This document shows, one piece after another, positions 54,626-62,871 of a stretch of DNA of 64,000 bases. The notes under the pieces were generated by a model, which did no database searches, was not told the DNA's origin, and was given only the letters and a program-made list of their open reading frames with translations. Each line of letters opens with the position of its first letter. Positions within the stretch are counted from its first letter, which is position 1. The translations under genes and the position numbers were made by a program. The stretch is taken from positions 44,629 through 108,628 of the forward strand of contig NZ_JACSQV010000003.1 in the NCBI RefSeq assembly GCF_014836445.1, read 5' to 3'. Origin of the DNA: Cellulomonas avistercoris. Its GTDB lineage: Bacteria > Actinomycetota > Actinomycetes > Actinomycetales > Cellulomonadaceae.

Positions 54626-55099
54626 GTGAGCGAGACCGACGACATGCCCCCCGTGGAGATGTGGACCGACGGCGCCTGCAAGGGCAACCCCGGCGTCGGG
54701 GGGTGGGGTGCCTGGATGCGCTTCGGCGACCAGGAGAAGGAGCTGTGGGGCGGTGAGGCCGTCACCACCAACAACCGCATGGAGCTGTCGGCCGTCATCG
54801 AGGGGCTGCGCGCGCTGCGCCGGCCCTGCCGCGTGACGCTGCACGTGGACTCGACGTACGTCATGAACGGGCTCACCAAGTGGCTGCCGAACTGGAAGCG
54901 CAACGGCTGGCGCACGGGGGAGAAGAAGCCCGTGAAGAACAAGGAGCTCTGGCAGGCGCTCGAGGCCGAGGTCGAGCGGCACCACGTGACGTGGGTCTGG
55001 GTGAAGGGCCACGCCGGTGACCCGGGCAACGAGCGCGCCGACGCGCTGGCCAACCGCGGCGTCGACGACGTGCGCGCGGGGGCGGGCGCCGGTCGCTGA
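54626..55099 (+). CDS. rnhA: Ribonuclease HI
   Basis: A 157-residue RNase HI that cleaves RNA in RNA-DNA hybrids. Catalytic residues are Asp15 ([10 protein letters not shown]), Glu53 ([13 protein letters not shown]), Asp75 ([11 protein letters not shown]), His129 and Asp139 ([17 protein letters not shown]). The basic handle is at [18 protein letters not shown] 54626 follows TACCGT (54614-54619) by seven bases. Its 3' end overlaps a terminator stem. Confidence 0.95.
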   Translation: MSETDDMPPVEMWTDGACKGNPGVGGWGAWMRFGDQEKELWGGEAVTTNNRMELSAVIEGLRALRRPCRVTLHVDSTYVMNGLTKWLPNWKRNGWRTGEKKPVKNKELWQALEAEVERHHVTWVWVKGHAGDPGNERADALANRGVDDVRAGAGAGR

Positions 55100-55121
55100 C
55101 CGGTCGACGCCCGCCCCCGCG
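55075..55121. terminator. Bidirectional terminator overlapping the rnhA 3' end
   Basis: A perfect 14-bp stem: CGCGGGGGCGGGCG (55075-55088) with 55108-55121, enclosing an inner CCGGTC/GACCGG hairpin. The rnhA stop codon lies inside. It divides rnhA from the convergent Gfo/Idh gene. Confidence 0.8.
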
Positions 55122-55136
55122 GCCGTCAGGGTCGCG

Positions 55137-56309
55137 TCACGTCGCGACGGGCGTCCACCGCGAGTCGTCGGCCGCCGAGCGCTCGACCGCGTCGAGCACC
55201 TGCTGGACCTGCAGCCCGTCGGCGAACGTCGGGGCCGGGTGCGTGCCGGCCGCGATGCCCTCGACCAGGTCGACGACCTGGTGCGTGAACGCGTGCTCGT
55301 AGCCCAGCCCGTGGCCGGTGGGCCACCAGCTGCCCGTGTACGGGTGCTCGGGCTCCGTGACGTAGACGCGGCGGAAGCCCTGCAGGTCCGCGGGGTCGTG
55401 CGCGTCGTAGACGTGCAGGACGTTCATGTCCTCGAAGTCGAACGCGAGCGACCCGTCGGTGCCGTTGATCTCGACGCGGATCGCGTTGCGGCGGCCGAGC
55501 GCGAACCGGGTGGCCTCGAACAGCGCGAGCCCGCCGCCCGAGAGGCGCGACGTGAACACCGCCGCGTCGTCGACGGTCACGGGCCCGGTCGCCCCGCCCG
55601 CGTCCCCGACGCCCGACAGGCCGCCGAACGACGACGCCACGGGGCGCTCCTCGACGAACGTCGCGAGCTGCGCCGACACGCCCGTCAGGTGCTCGCCGGT
55701 GATGTGCTGCACGAGGTCGATGACGTGCGCACCGATGTCGCCGAGCGACCCCGACCCGGCCACGGCCTTGTCGAGCCGCCACGACAGCGGCGTCGCCGGG
55801 TCCGACAGCCAGTCCTGCAGGTACAGGCCGCGCGCGTGCCGCACGGTCCCGATGCGCCCCTCGGCCACGAGCCGGCGCGCGAGCGCGATCGCGGGGACGC
55901 GGCGGTAGGAGTAGCCGACCATCGCGACCTGGTCGGGCGCGGCCTCGGCGGCCGCGACCATCGCGCGGGCCTCCGCCACGGAGTTGGCGAGCGGCTTCTC
56001 GCACAGCACGTGCTTGCCGGCCTGCAGCGCCGCGATCGCGATCTCGGCGTGCGTGTCGCCCGGCGTGCAGATGTCGACCAGATCGACGTCGTCGCGGTCG
56101 AGCAGCTCGCGCCAGTCGGTCGTCGACGACCGCCAGCCCAGCCGGTCCGCCGCCGCGGCCGTGCGCTGCGCGTCGCGCCCCGCGACGACCGCGAGGTCGG
56201 GACGCAGCGGCAGGTCGAAGAAGCGGGGCGCGGTCTGCCAGGCGTGCGAGTGGGCCAGGCCCATGAACGCGTGGCCGATCATGCCGACGCCCAGGCGGGG
56301 GGCGCTCAC
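55137..56309 (-). CDS. Gfo/Idh/MocA-family oxidoreductase (third gene of thuA operon)
   Basis: A 390-residue NAD(P)-dependent sugar oxidoreductase. The Rossmann motif is GVGMIGHAFMGLAHSHAWQ (6-24), the EKP triad is in HVLCEKPLANSVAEA, and the C-terminal domain holds GDIGAHVIDLVQHITGEHL with catalytic Asp and His. GTG 56309 overlaps the preceding gene's stop by four bases. Together with ThuA and another Idh-like protein it likely oxidises or epimerises a sugar or glycoside, as ThuA/ThuB do via 3-keto sugars in rhizobia. The exact substrate is unknown. Confidence 0.88.
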   Translation of the reverse strand: MSAPRLGVGMIGHAFMGLAHSHAWQTAPRFFDLPLRPDLAVVAGRDAQRTAAAADRLGWRSSTTDWRELLDRDDVDLVDICTPGDTHAEIAIAALQAGKHVLCEKPLANSVAEARAMVAAAEAAPDQVAMVGYSYRRVPAIALARRLVAEGRIGTVRHARGLYLQDWLSDPATPLSWRLDKAVAGSGSLGDIGAHVIDLVQHITGEHLTGVSAQLATFVEERPVASSFGGLSGVGDAGGATGPVTVDDAAVFTSRLSGGGLALFEATRFALGRRNAIRVEINGTDGSLAFDFEDMNVLHVYDAHDPADLQGFRRVYVTEPEHPYTGSWWPTGHGLGYEHAFTHQVVDLVEGIAAGTHPAPTFADGLQVQQVLDAVERSAADDSRWTPVAT

Positions 56310-57442
56310 GACGCGATCCGCGTCGGCGGGGTGGTGCGGGCCATGTCGGGCCTCCCGGGGGCGTCGAGGTCGGTCAGCGGTACGGGCGGCGGGACGTCGC
56401 ACGTGCTGGCGACCTCCAGCCTGGTGCCCGCGTCGGCGGCGCGCAGCACCGTCTCCATGGTGTCGAGCACGTGCAGCGCGACGTCCGCGGACGCGCGCGT
56501 GGTGCGCCGGTCCGCGCTGCGGGCGGCGTCGACGAGCCCGACCCCCCGCCCGGCGTCCCGGTAGCCCGCCGACGGCGGCAGCGTGCGCCACTCGTCGCCG
56601 CGCGCGTGCACGCGCACCTCGCCGTCGAACCGGTTGGGGTCGGGGACCAGCAGCGAGCCCTCCTCGCCGTGCACCTCGATGGGCCGCGCGAGCGACGCGG
56701 GGGCGTCGAAGCTCATGAGGAGCGTCGTGACGGCGCCCGACGCGTGCTCGACGAGGGCCGTCACGTGCGTCGCGACGCCGACGGGGACCTGCTCGCCGGC
56801 CCGCGGGCCCTGGCCGATCGTGCGGTGGGTGCGCGGCCGCGTCGCGAGGCCCTGCACGGCCGTGACCGGCCCGAGCAGGTGCACGAGGGTCGTCAGGTAG
56901 TACGGGCCCATGTCGAGCAGCGGCCCGCCGCCCGGCGCGTAGTAGAAGTCGGGCTGCGGGTGCCACGCCTCGTGGCCGCCGCACGCCATGGTCGCGGTCG
57001 CGGCCACCGGTCGTCCGATCGCGCCCGACGCGACGGCCGCGCGCGCGGTCTGCACACCCGTGCCGAGCACCGTGTCCGGTGCACCGCCGACCGCGACGCC
57101 GGCGGCCCGGGCGGCCTCGACCACCCGGTGGGCCTCCTCGACCGTGGCGCACAGCGGCTTCTCGTTGTAGACCGAGCGGCCGTGCGCGATCGCCGCCAGG
57201 GCGACCTCCTCGTGCGCGGCGGGCGTCGTCAGGTCGAGGACCCACTCGACGTCGTCGTGCGCGAGCAGCGCCGGCAGGTCGAGCGCGCGGACGCCGTGGC
57301 GCGCGGCCGTGGCGTCGGCGCGCGTGCGGTCCAGGTCCGCGACGGCGACGACCTCGAGCTCCGACGTGCTCGCGGCGGTCGTCAGGTAGGCCTCGGAGAT
57401 GACGCCGCAGCCGACGATCCCGACCCTCAGCGGCTCGCCCAC
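56306..57442 (-). CDS. Gfo/Idh/MocA-family oxidoreductase (second gene of thuA operon)
   Basis: A 378-residue paralogue-like partner. RVGIVGCGVISEAYL (7-21) binds the nucleotide, YNEKPLCATVEEAH has the EKP lysine, and LLDMGPYYLTTLVHLLGPVTA carries the C-terminal active-site helix. The GTG at 57442 lies inside the end of thuA, overlapping by 16 bases, with its GAGGAG ribosome site within thuA. It probably acts in sequence with the other oxidoreductase. Confidence 0.88.
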   Translation of the reverse strand: MGEPLRVGIVGCGVISEAYLTTAASTSELEVVAVADLDRTRADATAARHGVRALDLPALLAHDDVEWVLDLTTPAAHEEVALAAIAHGRSVYNEKPLCATVEEAHRVVEAARAAGVAVGGAPDTVLGTGVQTARAAVASGAIGRPVAATATMACGGHEAWHPQPDFYYAPGGGPLLDMGPYYLTTLVHLLGPVTAVQGLATRPRTHRTIGQGPRAGEQVPVGVATHVTALVEHASGAVTTLLMSFDAPASLARPIEVHGEEGSLLVPDPNRFDGEVRVHARGDEWRTLPPSAGYRDAGRGVGLVDAARSADRRTTRASADVALHVLDTMETVLRAADAGTRLEVASTCDVPPPVPLTDLDAPGRPDMARTTPPTRIAS

Positions 57443-58113
57443 ACCATGCTCCTCTCGATCATCGTGCGGACGCTGGGGTGCTCGAGGACGTCGAGGCTGT
57501 GGCCGGGCGTGACGACGCAGATGCGTCCCTCGCCCCACTGGCGCGTCCAGACGGCCGGGCAGGTGATCGTGCGGTGCCAGGGATGCCACGGCGGTGCGGG
57601 GTGCGTCGTGGTGGCCAGGACGTCGTTGAGGTCGTCCGTGAGCACCCAGTACTGCTCGGTCGTGAGCTCGAACGACGCGATGCCGGCGGTGACCGGGTGG
57701 TCGGCGGCCGCAGGCAGCATGTCGACCGTGTACGGCAGGTAGTTGTCGGACTGGTCGCCGTGGCACTCGTCGGGGTGCTTGGACGGGTGCGTGGCGAACT
57801 GTCCGCCGATGAGCTGCAGGTAGTCGGAGCTGTTGCGGAACGAGTCGGCGATGCCGCCGTGCCAGCCGACCAGGCCCGTGCCGGCCGCGACGGCCCTGCG
57901 CAGCCCGGCGACGGCCGCGCCGGACGCCTCGCCCATCGTGTAGCACTGCACGATCAGGTCGACGTCCGACATCGCGTCGTCGGCGTAGACCTCGGGGGTG
58001 TCGACGATGCGGACCGTGTGGCCCGTCGCCTCGAGGTGGGGGAGGAACATGTCCGTCGCGGCGACGGGTGCGTGCCCGTCCCAGCCGCCCCGGACCACCA
58101 GAGCCTGCTTCAC
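57427..58113 (-). CDS. ThuA-like domain protein
   Basis: A 228-residue protein of the ThuA family with a glutamine-amidotransferase-like fold. The N-terminal VVRGGWDGHAPVAATDMFLPHL and the central GTGLVGWHGGIADSFRNSSDYLQLIGGQF are family hallmarks. ThuA proteins cooperate with Idh-like dehydrogenases in catabolism of disaccharides via 3-keto intermediates. GTG 58113 has GGAAGG seven bases upstream. It heads the operon thuA-idh-idh, just after a GAGAGATC palindrome, so the operon is probably under the LacI regulator encoded immediately upstream. Confidence 0.86.
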   Translation of the reverse strand: MKQALVVRGGWDGHAPVAATDMFLPHLEATGHTVRIVDTPEVYADDAMSDVDLIVQCYTMGEASGAAVAGLRRAVAAGTGLVGWHGGIADSFRNSSDYLQLIGGQFATHPSKHPDECHGDQSDNYLPYTVDMLPAAADHPVTAGIASFELTTEQYWVLTDDLNDVLATTTHPAPPWHPWHRTITCPAVWTRQWGEGRICVVTPGHSLDVLEHPSVRTMIERSMVWASR

Positions 58114-58144
58114 GTGGAGCCTTCCGTGGGGATCTCGCACCGGT

Positions 58145-58160
58145 GAGAGATCGATCTCTC
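58145..58160. promoter_or_regulatory. LacI-type operator before the thuA operon
   Basis: GAGAGATCGATCTCTC is a perfect 16-bp palindrome, 32 bases before the thuA start. Its core GAGATCGATCTC recurs exactly at 59251-59262. Confidence 0.85.
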
Positions 58161-58196
58161 GGACGCTACCCGGGGAGCGCCGGGAAGGCCAGGGGC

Positions 58197-59210
58197 TCAG
58201 ACGGACTCGCGTGCAGTGAGCGTCGTGGGCAGCACCACGTGCTGCGGCTCGACGCGCGGGTCGGCCAGGACCTCCAGCACGAGCTCGGCCGCGCGCGCCC
58301 CCAGCTCGCGCAGCGGCTGGCGCACCGACGTGAGCGGCGGGTCGCACGTCTCGGCGACCACGGTGTCGTCGAACCCGACGACCGACACGTCGTCCGGGAC
58401 GCGGCGGCCGCCGGCCTCCAGCACCCGCAGCGCGCCGAGGGCCATGAGGTCCGACCCTGCGAACAGGCCGTCGACCGCGGGGTCCCGGCGCAGCACGGAC
58501 GCCGCGGCCGACGCACCCGACGACATCGAGAACGACCCGTGCACCACGGGCCCCGGCGCCACGTCCCACGCCGCCAGCTCGTCGCGGAAGCCGCGCGTGC
58601 GCGCGTCGGCAGGTGCGTAGCCCGCGGGGCCCGCGACCGAGGCGATCCGGCGGCGGCCCGCCTCGAGCAGCGCGCGGGCCGCGAGGCGTCCACCGCCGTA
58701 GTGGTCGCTGTCCACCGAGGTCAGCGCCTCGTCCATGGTGGCGCGGGGCCGTCCGACGAACACGACCGGCAGGGGCAGGTCGCCGAGCTCGGCGAACAGC
58801 GGCTCCGACTCGCGCTGCAGCACGACGACCGCGGCGTCCACGTGGCCCGACGTCAGGTAGCGCAGCAGCGGCGCGCGGTCGCGCCCGTCGTCGAGCAGGA
58901 GCACCGGCTGCACGGACCGGGCGAACAGCACCGCGGTGGCGCCGCGCAGGGGCGCGCCGACGAACGGCCCGCCCTGGCCCTCGAGCTCGCTGCTCGGCGC
59001 GACGAGCGCGACCGACCCCGTCGCGCCGCTGCGCAGGGCGCGCGCCGCGGTGTTGGTGCGGTAGTCGAGGTCGGCGGCCGCGGCGCGCACGCGCCGGACG
59101 AGGTCGCCGTCCACGCTCGGGAGCCCGGCCAGCGCGCGCGACGCGGTCGCACGCGACACGCCGGCGGCGCGCGCGACGTCGAGCAGCGTGGGACGTGCGG
59201 ACCGGGCCAT
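58197..59210 (-). CDS. LacI-family repressor of the thuA-GH127 regulon
   Basis: A 337-residue LacI regulator. HTH PTLLDVARAAGVSRATASRALAG (7-29), then the hinge (AARALRSGATG) and sugar-binding domain. It starts 96 bases from the divergent GH127 gene and lies upstream of thuA on its own strand. Two closely matching palindromes flank it, so it most likely represses both. The expected effector is an arabinofuranose-containing sugar or its oxidised product. Confidence 0.92.
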   Translation of the reverse strand: MARSARPTLLDVARAAGVSRATASRALAGLPSVDGDLVRRVRAAAADLDYRTNTAARALRSGATGSVALVAPSSELEGQGGPFVGAPLRGATAVLFARSVQPVLLLDDGRDRAPLLRYLTSGHVDAAVVVLQRESEPLFAELGDLPLPVVFVGRPRATMDEALTSVDSDHYGGGRLAARALLEAGRRRIASVAGPAGYAPADARTRGFRDELAAWDVAPGPVVHGSFSMSSGASAAASVLRRDPAVDGLFAGSDLMALGALRVLEAGGRRVPDDVSVVGFDDTVVAETCDPPLTSVRQPLRELGARAAELVLEVLADPRVEPQHVVLPTTLTARESV

Positions 59211-59250
59211 GGGGGCATGCTGCCACGCGCGAGCCCTCCGGGACGGATCG

Positions 59251-59262
59251 GAGATCGATCTC
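59251..59262. promoter_or_regulatory. LacI-type operator before GH127
   Basis: GAGATCGATCTC, a perfect 12-bp palindrome between lacI and the GH127 gene, identical to the core of the thuA operator. It lies 44 bases before the GH127 start and 41 before the lacI start. Confidence 0.8.
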
Positions 59263-59305
59263 TGCGGGACGTGACGAACGCGCCGCCGGATGCGAGGCTG
59301 ACCGT

Positions 59306-61579
59306 GTGAGCACCGTCGCCACCCCCTCGTCGTCCGTCGCCGTCCCGTTCGGCCTGTCGGCCGTGCGGCTCACCGACGGTCCTTTCGCGGCGGCGCAGCG
59401 CACCGCCCTGGAGTACCTGCTCGGGCTGCGACGCGAGCGCCTCCTGGCGCCGTTCCGCCGCGAGGCCGGTCTGCCGCCCGTGGCCGAGCCCTACGGCAGC
59501 TGGGAGTCGATCGGGCTGGACGGGCACATCGGCGGCCACGCGCTGTCGGCTGCGGCGCTGCAGTGGGCCGCGACGGGCGACGAGCGTGCGGCCGTGCTGG
59601 CGCGCGCGCTCGTCGACGGGCTCGTGGAGTGCCAGGACGCGCTCGGTACGGGCTACGTCGGCGGCGTCCCGGGCGGCGTCGCGCTGTGGGAGTCGGTCGC
59701 GTCCGGCGGCGCCGAGGCGGGCTCGTTCGACCTCGGCGGTGCGTGGGTGCCCTGGTACAACGTCCACAAGACGTACGCGGGCCTCCTCGACGCGGCCCGC
59801 CACGCGCCGGCCGACGTCGCGTCGCGCGCGCGGGCCGCCGTCGTGCGCCTGGGGGACTGGGGCGTCGCGCTGTCCGACCGGCTCGACGACGAGGCCTTCG
59901 CCCGCATGCTGCGCACCGAGTTCGGCGGCATGTGCGAGGCGTACGGCGACCTCGCCGAGCTCACCGGCGACGCGCGGTACGCGAGGCTCGCGCGCCGGTT
60001 CGCCGACGCCTCGCTGCTCGCCCCGCTGCGTGCGGGGCGCGACGCGCTCGACGGTCTGCACGCCAACACGCAGATCGCCAAGGTCGTCGGCTGGCCGGGG
60101 ATCGGCGAGACGCCGGCGGCGGCCGCGTTCGTCGCGACCGTGCTGGACCGTCGCACCCTGGTCTTCGGCGGCAACTCGGTCGCGGAGCACTTCACGCCCG
60201 ACCCGCAGGCGCACGTCCTGCACCGTGAGGGCCCCGAGTCGTGCAACACCGCCAACATGCTCGAGGTCGAGCGGCGCCTCTACGCCGCCACGGGCGACGC
60301 GGGCCTGCTCGACGCCGCCGAGCGTCAGCTCGTCAACCACGTGCTGTCCGCGCAGCACCCCGACGGCGGCTTCGTCTACTTCACGCCCGCGCGGCCCGGC
60401 CACTACCGCGTCTACTCGACGCGCGACGAGGGCATGTGGTGCTGCGTGGGCACCGCGCTGGAGACCTACGCCCGGCTGGGCGAGCTCGCGTACGCGCACG
60501 ACGACGCCGACCTGCTCGTCAACCTGCCCGTGCCGTCGCGGCTGCACTGGCCCGAGCGCGGCGTGCGGGTGCGGCTCGCGTCGACGTACCCCGTCCCGGC
60601 GCCCGTGACCGACGTGGCGCTGACGGTCGAGGTCGACGAACCGACGGCGTTCGGCCTGCACGTGCGGCGCCCCGCCTGGGCGCGCGGGCAGGTCGTGCTC
60701 ACGGTCGACGGCGTCGAGGTGGCGCCCACGGACGAGCGCGAGGGCTACCTGACCGTGCGGCGCACGTGGCGGGGCGGCGAGACGGTCGCCTGGCGGCTCG
60801 TCGCCGGCCCGTCGGCGGAGCGCCTGCCCGGGGACGACGGCTGGGTCGCGCTCCTGTGGGGCCCGGTCGCGCTCGTGGCCCGCGGCGACGCCGACGACCT
60901 CGACGGGCTGCGGGCCGACGACGCGCGCATGGGGCACGTCGCGCACGGCCCGTTGCGGCCGCTGACCGACGCGCCCCTGCTCGTCGGGTCGGACGACGAC
61001 CTCGCCGCTGCGCTGCGCCCGCGCGGTGACGGGACGTTCCGCCTCGACCGCCCCGCCGCCGACCCGCTGGTCCTCGAGCCGCTGCACGGTCTGCACGACG
61101 CCCGGTACACGCTCTACTTCCCGGTCGTCGCCGACGTGTCCGACGTCGCGCGCCGCCGCGCGGTGCTCGCCGCCGCCGACGACGCGCAGCTCGGTCTCGC
61201 GGCCCGCACCCTCGACGCCGTGGCGTGCGGGCAGCAGCAGCCCGAGACGGACCACGGCTACGCGGGCTCCGCGACGTGGACGGGCGCGGGGGACGGACGG
61301 CACTGGCGGGCCACGCGTGACCGCTTCTCCTACCGGCTCGCCGACCCGGAGGGTCGTGGCGCGGTCCTGCGGGTCACCTACCTCGCGGAGCCGGGGCGCG
61401 CGCGCGTGCTGCGCGACGGCGCCGAGGTGGGCGTCCTGGAGGTCGGTGACGCCGATGGCGGGCTGCGGTCGGTCGACCTGCCGGTGGCCGCCGGGTCCCA
61501 CGAGGTCGCCCTCGTCGCCGTCGACGGGACCACGCCCCCGGTCGTGGCGGTCCACCTGCTCGCGCCACCGCTCGCCTGA
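59306..61579 (+). CDS. GH127-family glycosidase (beta-L-arabinofuranosidase-like)
   Basis: A 757-residue DUF1680/GH127-type enzyme without a signal peptide. The (alpha/alpha)6 barrel carries residues matching the Cys-Zn site of beta-L-arabinofuranosidase: Glu294, Glu311 and Cys313 (GPESCNTANMLE), Cys379-Cys380 (MWCCVGTALE). A beta domain resembling DUF4986 (LLWGPVALVARGD) and a C-terminal DUF6805-like region (HGYAGSATWTGAGDGRHWR) follow, closer to GH146-like proteins. It is divergent from lacI with an operator between. It likely cleaves an L-arabinofuranoside in the cytoplasm; the substrate link with thuA-idh-idh is inferred from shared operators. Confidence 0.88.
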   Translation: MSTVATPSSSVAVPFGLSAVRLTDGPFAAAQRTALEYLLGLRRERLLAPFRREAGLPPVAEPYGSWESIGLDGHIGGHALSAAALQWAATGDERAAVLARALVDGLVECQDALGTGYVGGVPGGVALWESVASGGAEAGSFDLGGAWVPWYNVHKTYAGLLDAARHAPADVASRARAAVVRLGDWGVALSDRLDDEAFARMLRTEFGGMCEAYGDLAELTGDARYARLARRFADASLLAPLRAGRDALDGLHANTQIAKVVGWPGIGETPAAAAFVATVLDRRTLVFGGNSVAEHFTPDPQAHVLHREGPESCNTANMLEVERRLYAATGDAGLLDAAERQLVNHVLSAQHPDGGFVYFTPARPGHYRVYSTRDEGMWCCVGTALETYARLGELAYAHDDADLLVNLPVPSRLHWPERGVRVRLASTYPVPAPVTDVALTVEVDEPTAFGLHVRRPAWARGQVVLTVDGVEVAPTDEREGYLTVRRTWRGGETVAWRLVAGPSAERLPGDDGWVALLWGPVALVARGDADDLDGLRADDARMGHVAHGPLRPLTDAPLLVGSDDDLAAALRPRGDGTFRLDRPAADPLVLEPLHGLHDARYTLYFPVVADVSDVARRRAVLAAADDAQLGLAARTLDAVACGQQQPETDHGYAGSATWTGAGDGRHWRATRDRFSYRLADPEGRGAVLRVTYLAEPGRARVLRDGAEVGVLEVGDADGGLRSVDLPVAAGSHEVALVAVDGTTPPVVAVHLLAPPLA

Positions 61580-61582
61580 GAC

Positions 61583-61603
61583 CGTCCGCGGCCGGAGCGG
61601 ACG
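61583..61603 (+). terminator. Small hairpin after GH127
   Basis: CGTCCGC (61583-61589) pairs with GCGGACG (61597-61603), 4 bases after the stop. No T-run, so weak. The rest of the 147-base gap to the beta-helix gene contains other small inverted repeats but no riboswitch I can name. Confidence 0.4.
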
Positions 61604-61726
61604 AAAATCCCTGCATCTTCGGGCAAACAGGGCAGCGGAGCACCGCTGACGCTGGGCAGGCTTGCGCCGACGACGCCCGCCCGAGGCGTCCGGACGGCGC
61701 CCCGAGCGCCGGCAGGGGGAAGAGAC

Positions 61727-62818
61727 ATGCGCAGGTCCGCGGTCCTCAGCGTCATCGCACTCGTCGGCGGGAGCGTGCTGGTCGCCGCTCCGGCCCACGC
61801 CGCTCCGGCACCGGTGCCCGGCTGCGGCGCCGTCCTGACCGCCGACGCGCGGCTCACCGCGGACCTCACGTGCCCCGAGGGCGACGGGCTGGTCCTGGCC
61901 GAGGGCGTGACGCTCGACCTGCGTGGCCACACGCTGAGCGGGTCGTCGGGGGCCGTCGCGGTCGTCCTGCCCTCGCTGGGCGACGTCACGATCCGCAACG
62001 GCACCATCGCCGGCTGGGGCGAGGGCATGCGGACCTTCGACACCTGGGACGAGGTGGGCGGCACCGTGACCGTCAGCAGAGTGACGTTCAGCGGCAACGG
62101 CGAGGGCGTCAACACGTCGGGCAAGCTCGGCAGCACCGGCAAGGTGCACGAGATCAGCCGGTCGACCTTCACCGGCAACGGCACGGGCGTCGGCGGGATC
62201 TACGGCGGGGCGCACGTCGTGCGGTCGACGTTCACCGACAACGGCACGGCGCTCGGCTTCATCACGGGTGGCTTCCTGCTCGAGGATTCGCGGCTCGAGG
62301 GCAACGGCACGGGCGTCAGCTGCGACGAGTCGGGGTGCCGGATCCTGCGCTCGCGCATCGTCGACAACGGCGTCGGGGTCGACGCGCGCCAGTTCGGCGC
62401 CGACATCGCGGACAGCGTCCTGCAGGGCAACGACACGGCGTTCTCGTCGTTCCTCGTCTGGGGCCTGAGCAACCTCGAGCGCAACACGTTCAAGGACAAC
62501 GGCACCGCCGTGACGCTGTCGATCAGCAACGCGACGCTGACGGGCAACGTCTTCCGCGGCAACACCCTGGCCTTCACCTCGGACGGCGGTGCGCCGGACT
62601 TCGCCTCGACGCTCGTCGGCAACCGGTTCGTGCGCAACGTCGACGCGGTCGTCGTCGAGCAGCCGGGCACGTCGCTGCAGGACAACGTCGCCGACCACAA
62701 CCAGGGCTGGGGCATCTACGCGCCCGGGGCGACGGACCTCGGCGGCAACCAGGCCCGCGGCAACGGCAACGAGCCGCAGTGCGTCGGCGTCGTCTGCGGG
62801 TCGCGCCCGCAGTCCTGA
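61727..62818 (+). CDS. Secreted right-handed parallel beta-helix protein
   Basis: A 363-residue exported protein. Signal peptide MRRSAVLSVIALVGGSVLVA, cleavage near AHAAPAP (about residue 26). From about residue 70 it repeats a beta-helix pattern of short strands and asparagine turns (FSGNGEGV, FTGNGTGV, FTDNGTAL, LEGNGTGV), as in PbH1 repeats of pectate-lyase-like folds. No catalytic residues are evident. GGGGGAAGAG lies before the ATG. It stands just left of a low-G+C segment, and 77 bases of its coding sequence (62665-62741) reappear at the end of the window. Confidence 0.82.
   Translation: MRRSAVLSVIALVGGSVLVAAPAHAAPAPVPGCGAVLTADARLTADLTCPEGDGLVLAEGVTLDLRGHTLSGSSGAVAVVLPSLGDVTIRNGTIAGWGEGMRTFDTWDEVGGTVTVSRVTFSGNGEGVNTSGKLGSTGKVHEISRSTFTGNGTGVGGIYGGAHVVRSTFTDNGTALGFITGGFLLEDSRLEGNGTGVSCDESGCRILRSRIVDNGVGVDARQFGADIADSVLQGNDTAFSSFLVWGLSNLERNTFKDNGTAVTLSISNATLTGNVFRGNTLAFTSDGGAPDFASTLVGNRFVRNVDAVVVEQPGTSLQDNVADHNQGWGIYAPGATDLGGNQARGNGNEPQCVGVVCGSRPQS
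62665..62741 (+). repeat. 77-bp direct repeat, copy 1 (within the beta-helix gene)
   Basis: Begins GGGCACGTCGCTGCAGG. It is identical over all 77 bases to 63924-64000, 1259 bases downstream. The base before each copy differs, so 62665 is the left limit; the right limit is unknown because the window ends. Confidence 0.97.
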
Positions 62819-62871
62819 TTCGCCACCAAAGCGTGCTCGGCCCCAGACTCTGCAAAGGAGCGTGTTGCCAT

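Noticed and set aside
61604..61726. Possible riboswitch before the beta-helix gene
   Set aside because: Several small inverted repeats are present, but I could not match any known riboswitch consensus.
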